From contig CAZFPK010000092.1 in assembly GCA_964521025.1 (NCBI GenBank), positions 1-6,311 of the forward strand: a DNA stretch of 6,311 nt, in the 5' to 3' direction. Of the stretch, positions 6,279 through 6,311 are shown in pieces. Source of the stretch: DRTC01 sp964521025 (lineage in GTDB: Bacteria > Cloacimonadota > Cloacimonadia > Cloacimonadales > TCS61). A program made the translations under genes and the position numbers. The notes under the pieces are model-generated. The model did no database searches. It saw only the letters and a list, made by a program, of their open reading frames with translations, and was not told the origin of the DNA. Positions within the stretch are counted from its first letter, which is position 1; each line of letters begins with the position of its first letter.

Positions 6279-6311
6279 TCAAATTAAGACGACTTGCTCA
6301 TCGAATTTGTT
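6279..6311 (-). CDS. Possible C-terminal end of an upstream gene (partial)
   Basis: Read on the minus strand from the window edge, one frame gives NKFDEQVVLI followed by TGA. It would be the last ten codons of a gene lying mostly outside the window, on the same strand as its neighbours. Ten codons cannot establish coding; the other two frames stop sooner. It is offered only because it would explain where the upstream neighbour ends. Confidence 0.15.
   Translation of the reverse strand, partial: NKFDEQVVLI

Overview
The window looks like chromosomal DNA of an AT-rich, probably anaerobic bacterium of the Fibrobacteres-Chlorobi-Bacteroidetes (FCB) superphylum. A Candidatus Cloacimonadota-type lineage is my best guess, not a demonstrated assignment. 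The pointers are a PorX-type response regulator with a PglZ phosphatase domain (an FCB hallmark), the oxygen-sensitive-type queuosine enzyme QueH instead of QueG, and an acyl-CoA dehydrogenase close to the butyryl-CoA dehydrogenases of anaerobes. No mobile-element gene, tRNA, rRNA or CRISPR array was seen.

All seven supported genes lie on the minus strand, so transcription runs from high to low coordinates. In that order: about 297 bp of AT-rich spacer holding short degenerate repeats and perhaps the last codons of an upstream gene (6015-6311); an acyl-CoA dehydrogenase (4869-6014); a 91-bp leader with an imperfect hairpin; queH (4226-4777), overlapping a small DUF2905 membrane-protein gene (4021-4233) by 8 bp; panB (3144-3953); a spacer with a weak promoter candidate; a porX-like regulator gene (1510-3060); a perfect 11-bp hairpin that looks like a terminator or dispersed palindromic repeat; tsaE (1029-1463); a 135-bp spacer; and a 280-residue protein that looks like a divergent DHH-family phosphoesterase (51-893).

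The genes do not form one pathway. Two concern tRNA modification: tsaE for t6A at position 37 and queH for queuosine at position 34. panB starts pantothenate and hence CoA synthesis, and the dehydrogenase acts on acyl-CoA thioesters; this link is loose. porX is a signalling gene. The most unusual points are the divergent DHH-like protein and the terminator-like palindrome whose 3' arm also carries the only plausible ribosome binding site of tsaE. I see no clear evidence of a multi-gene novel system.
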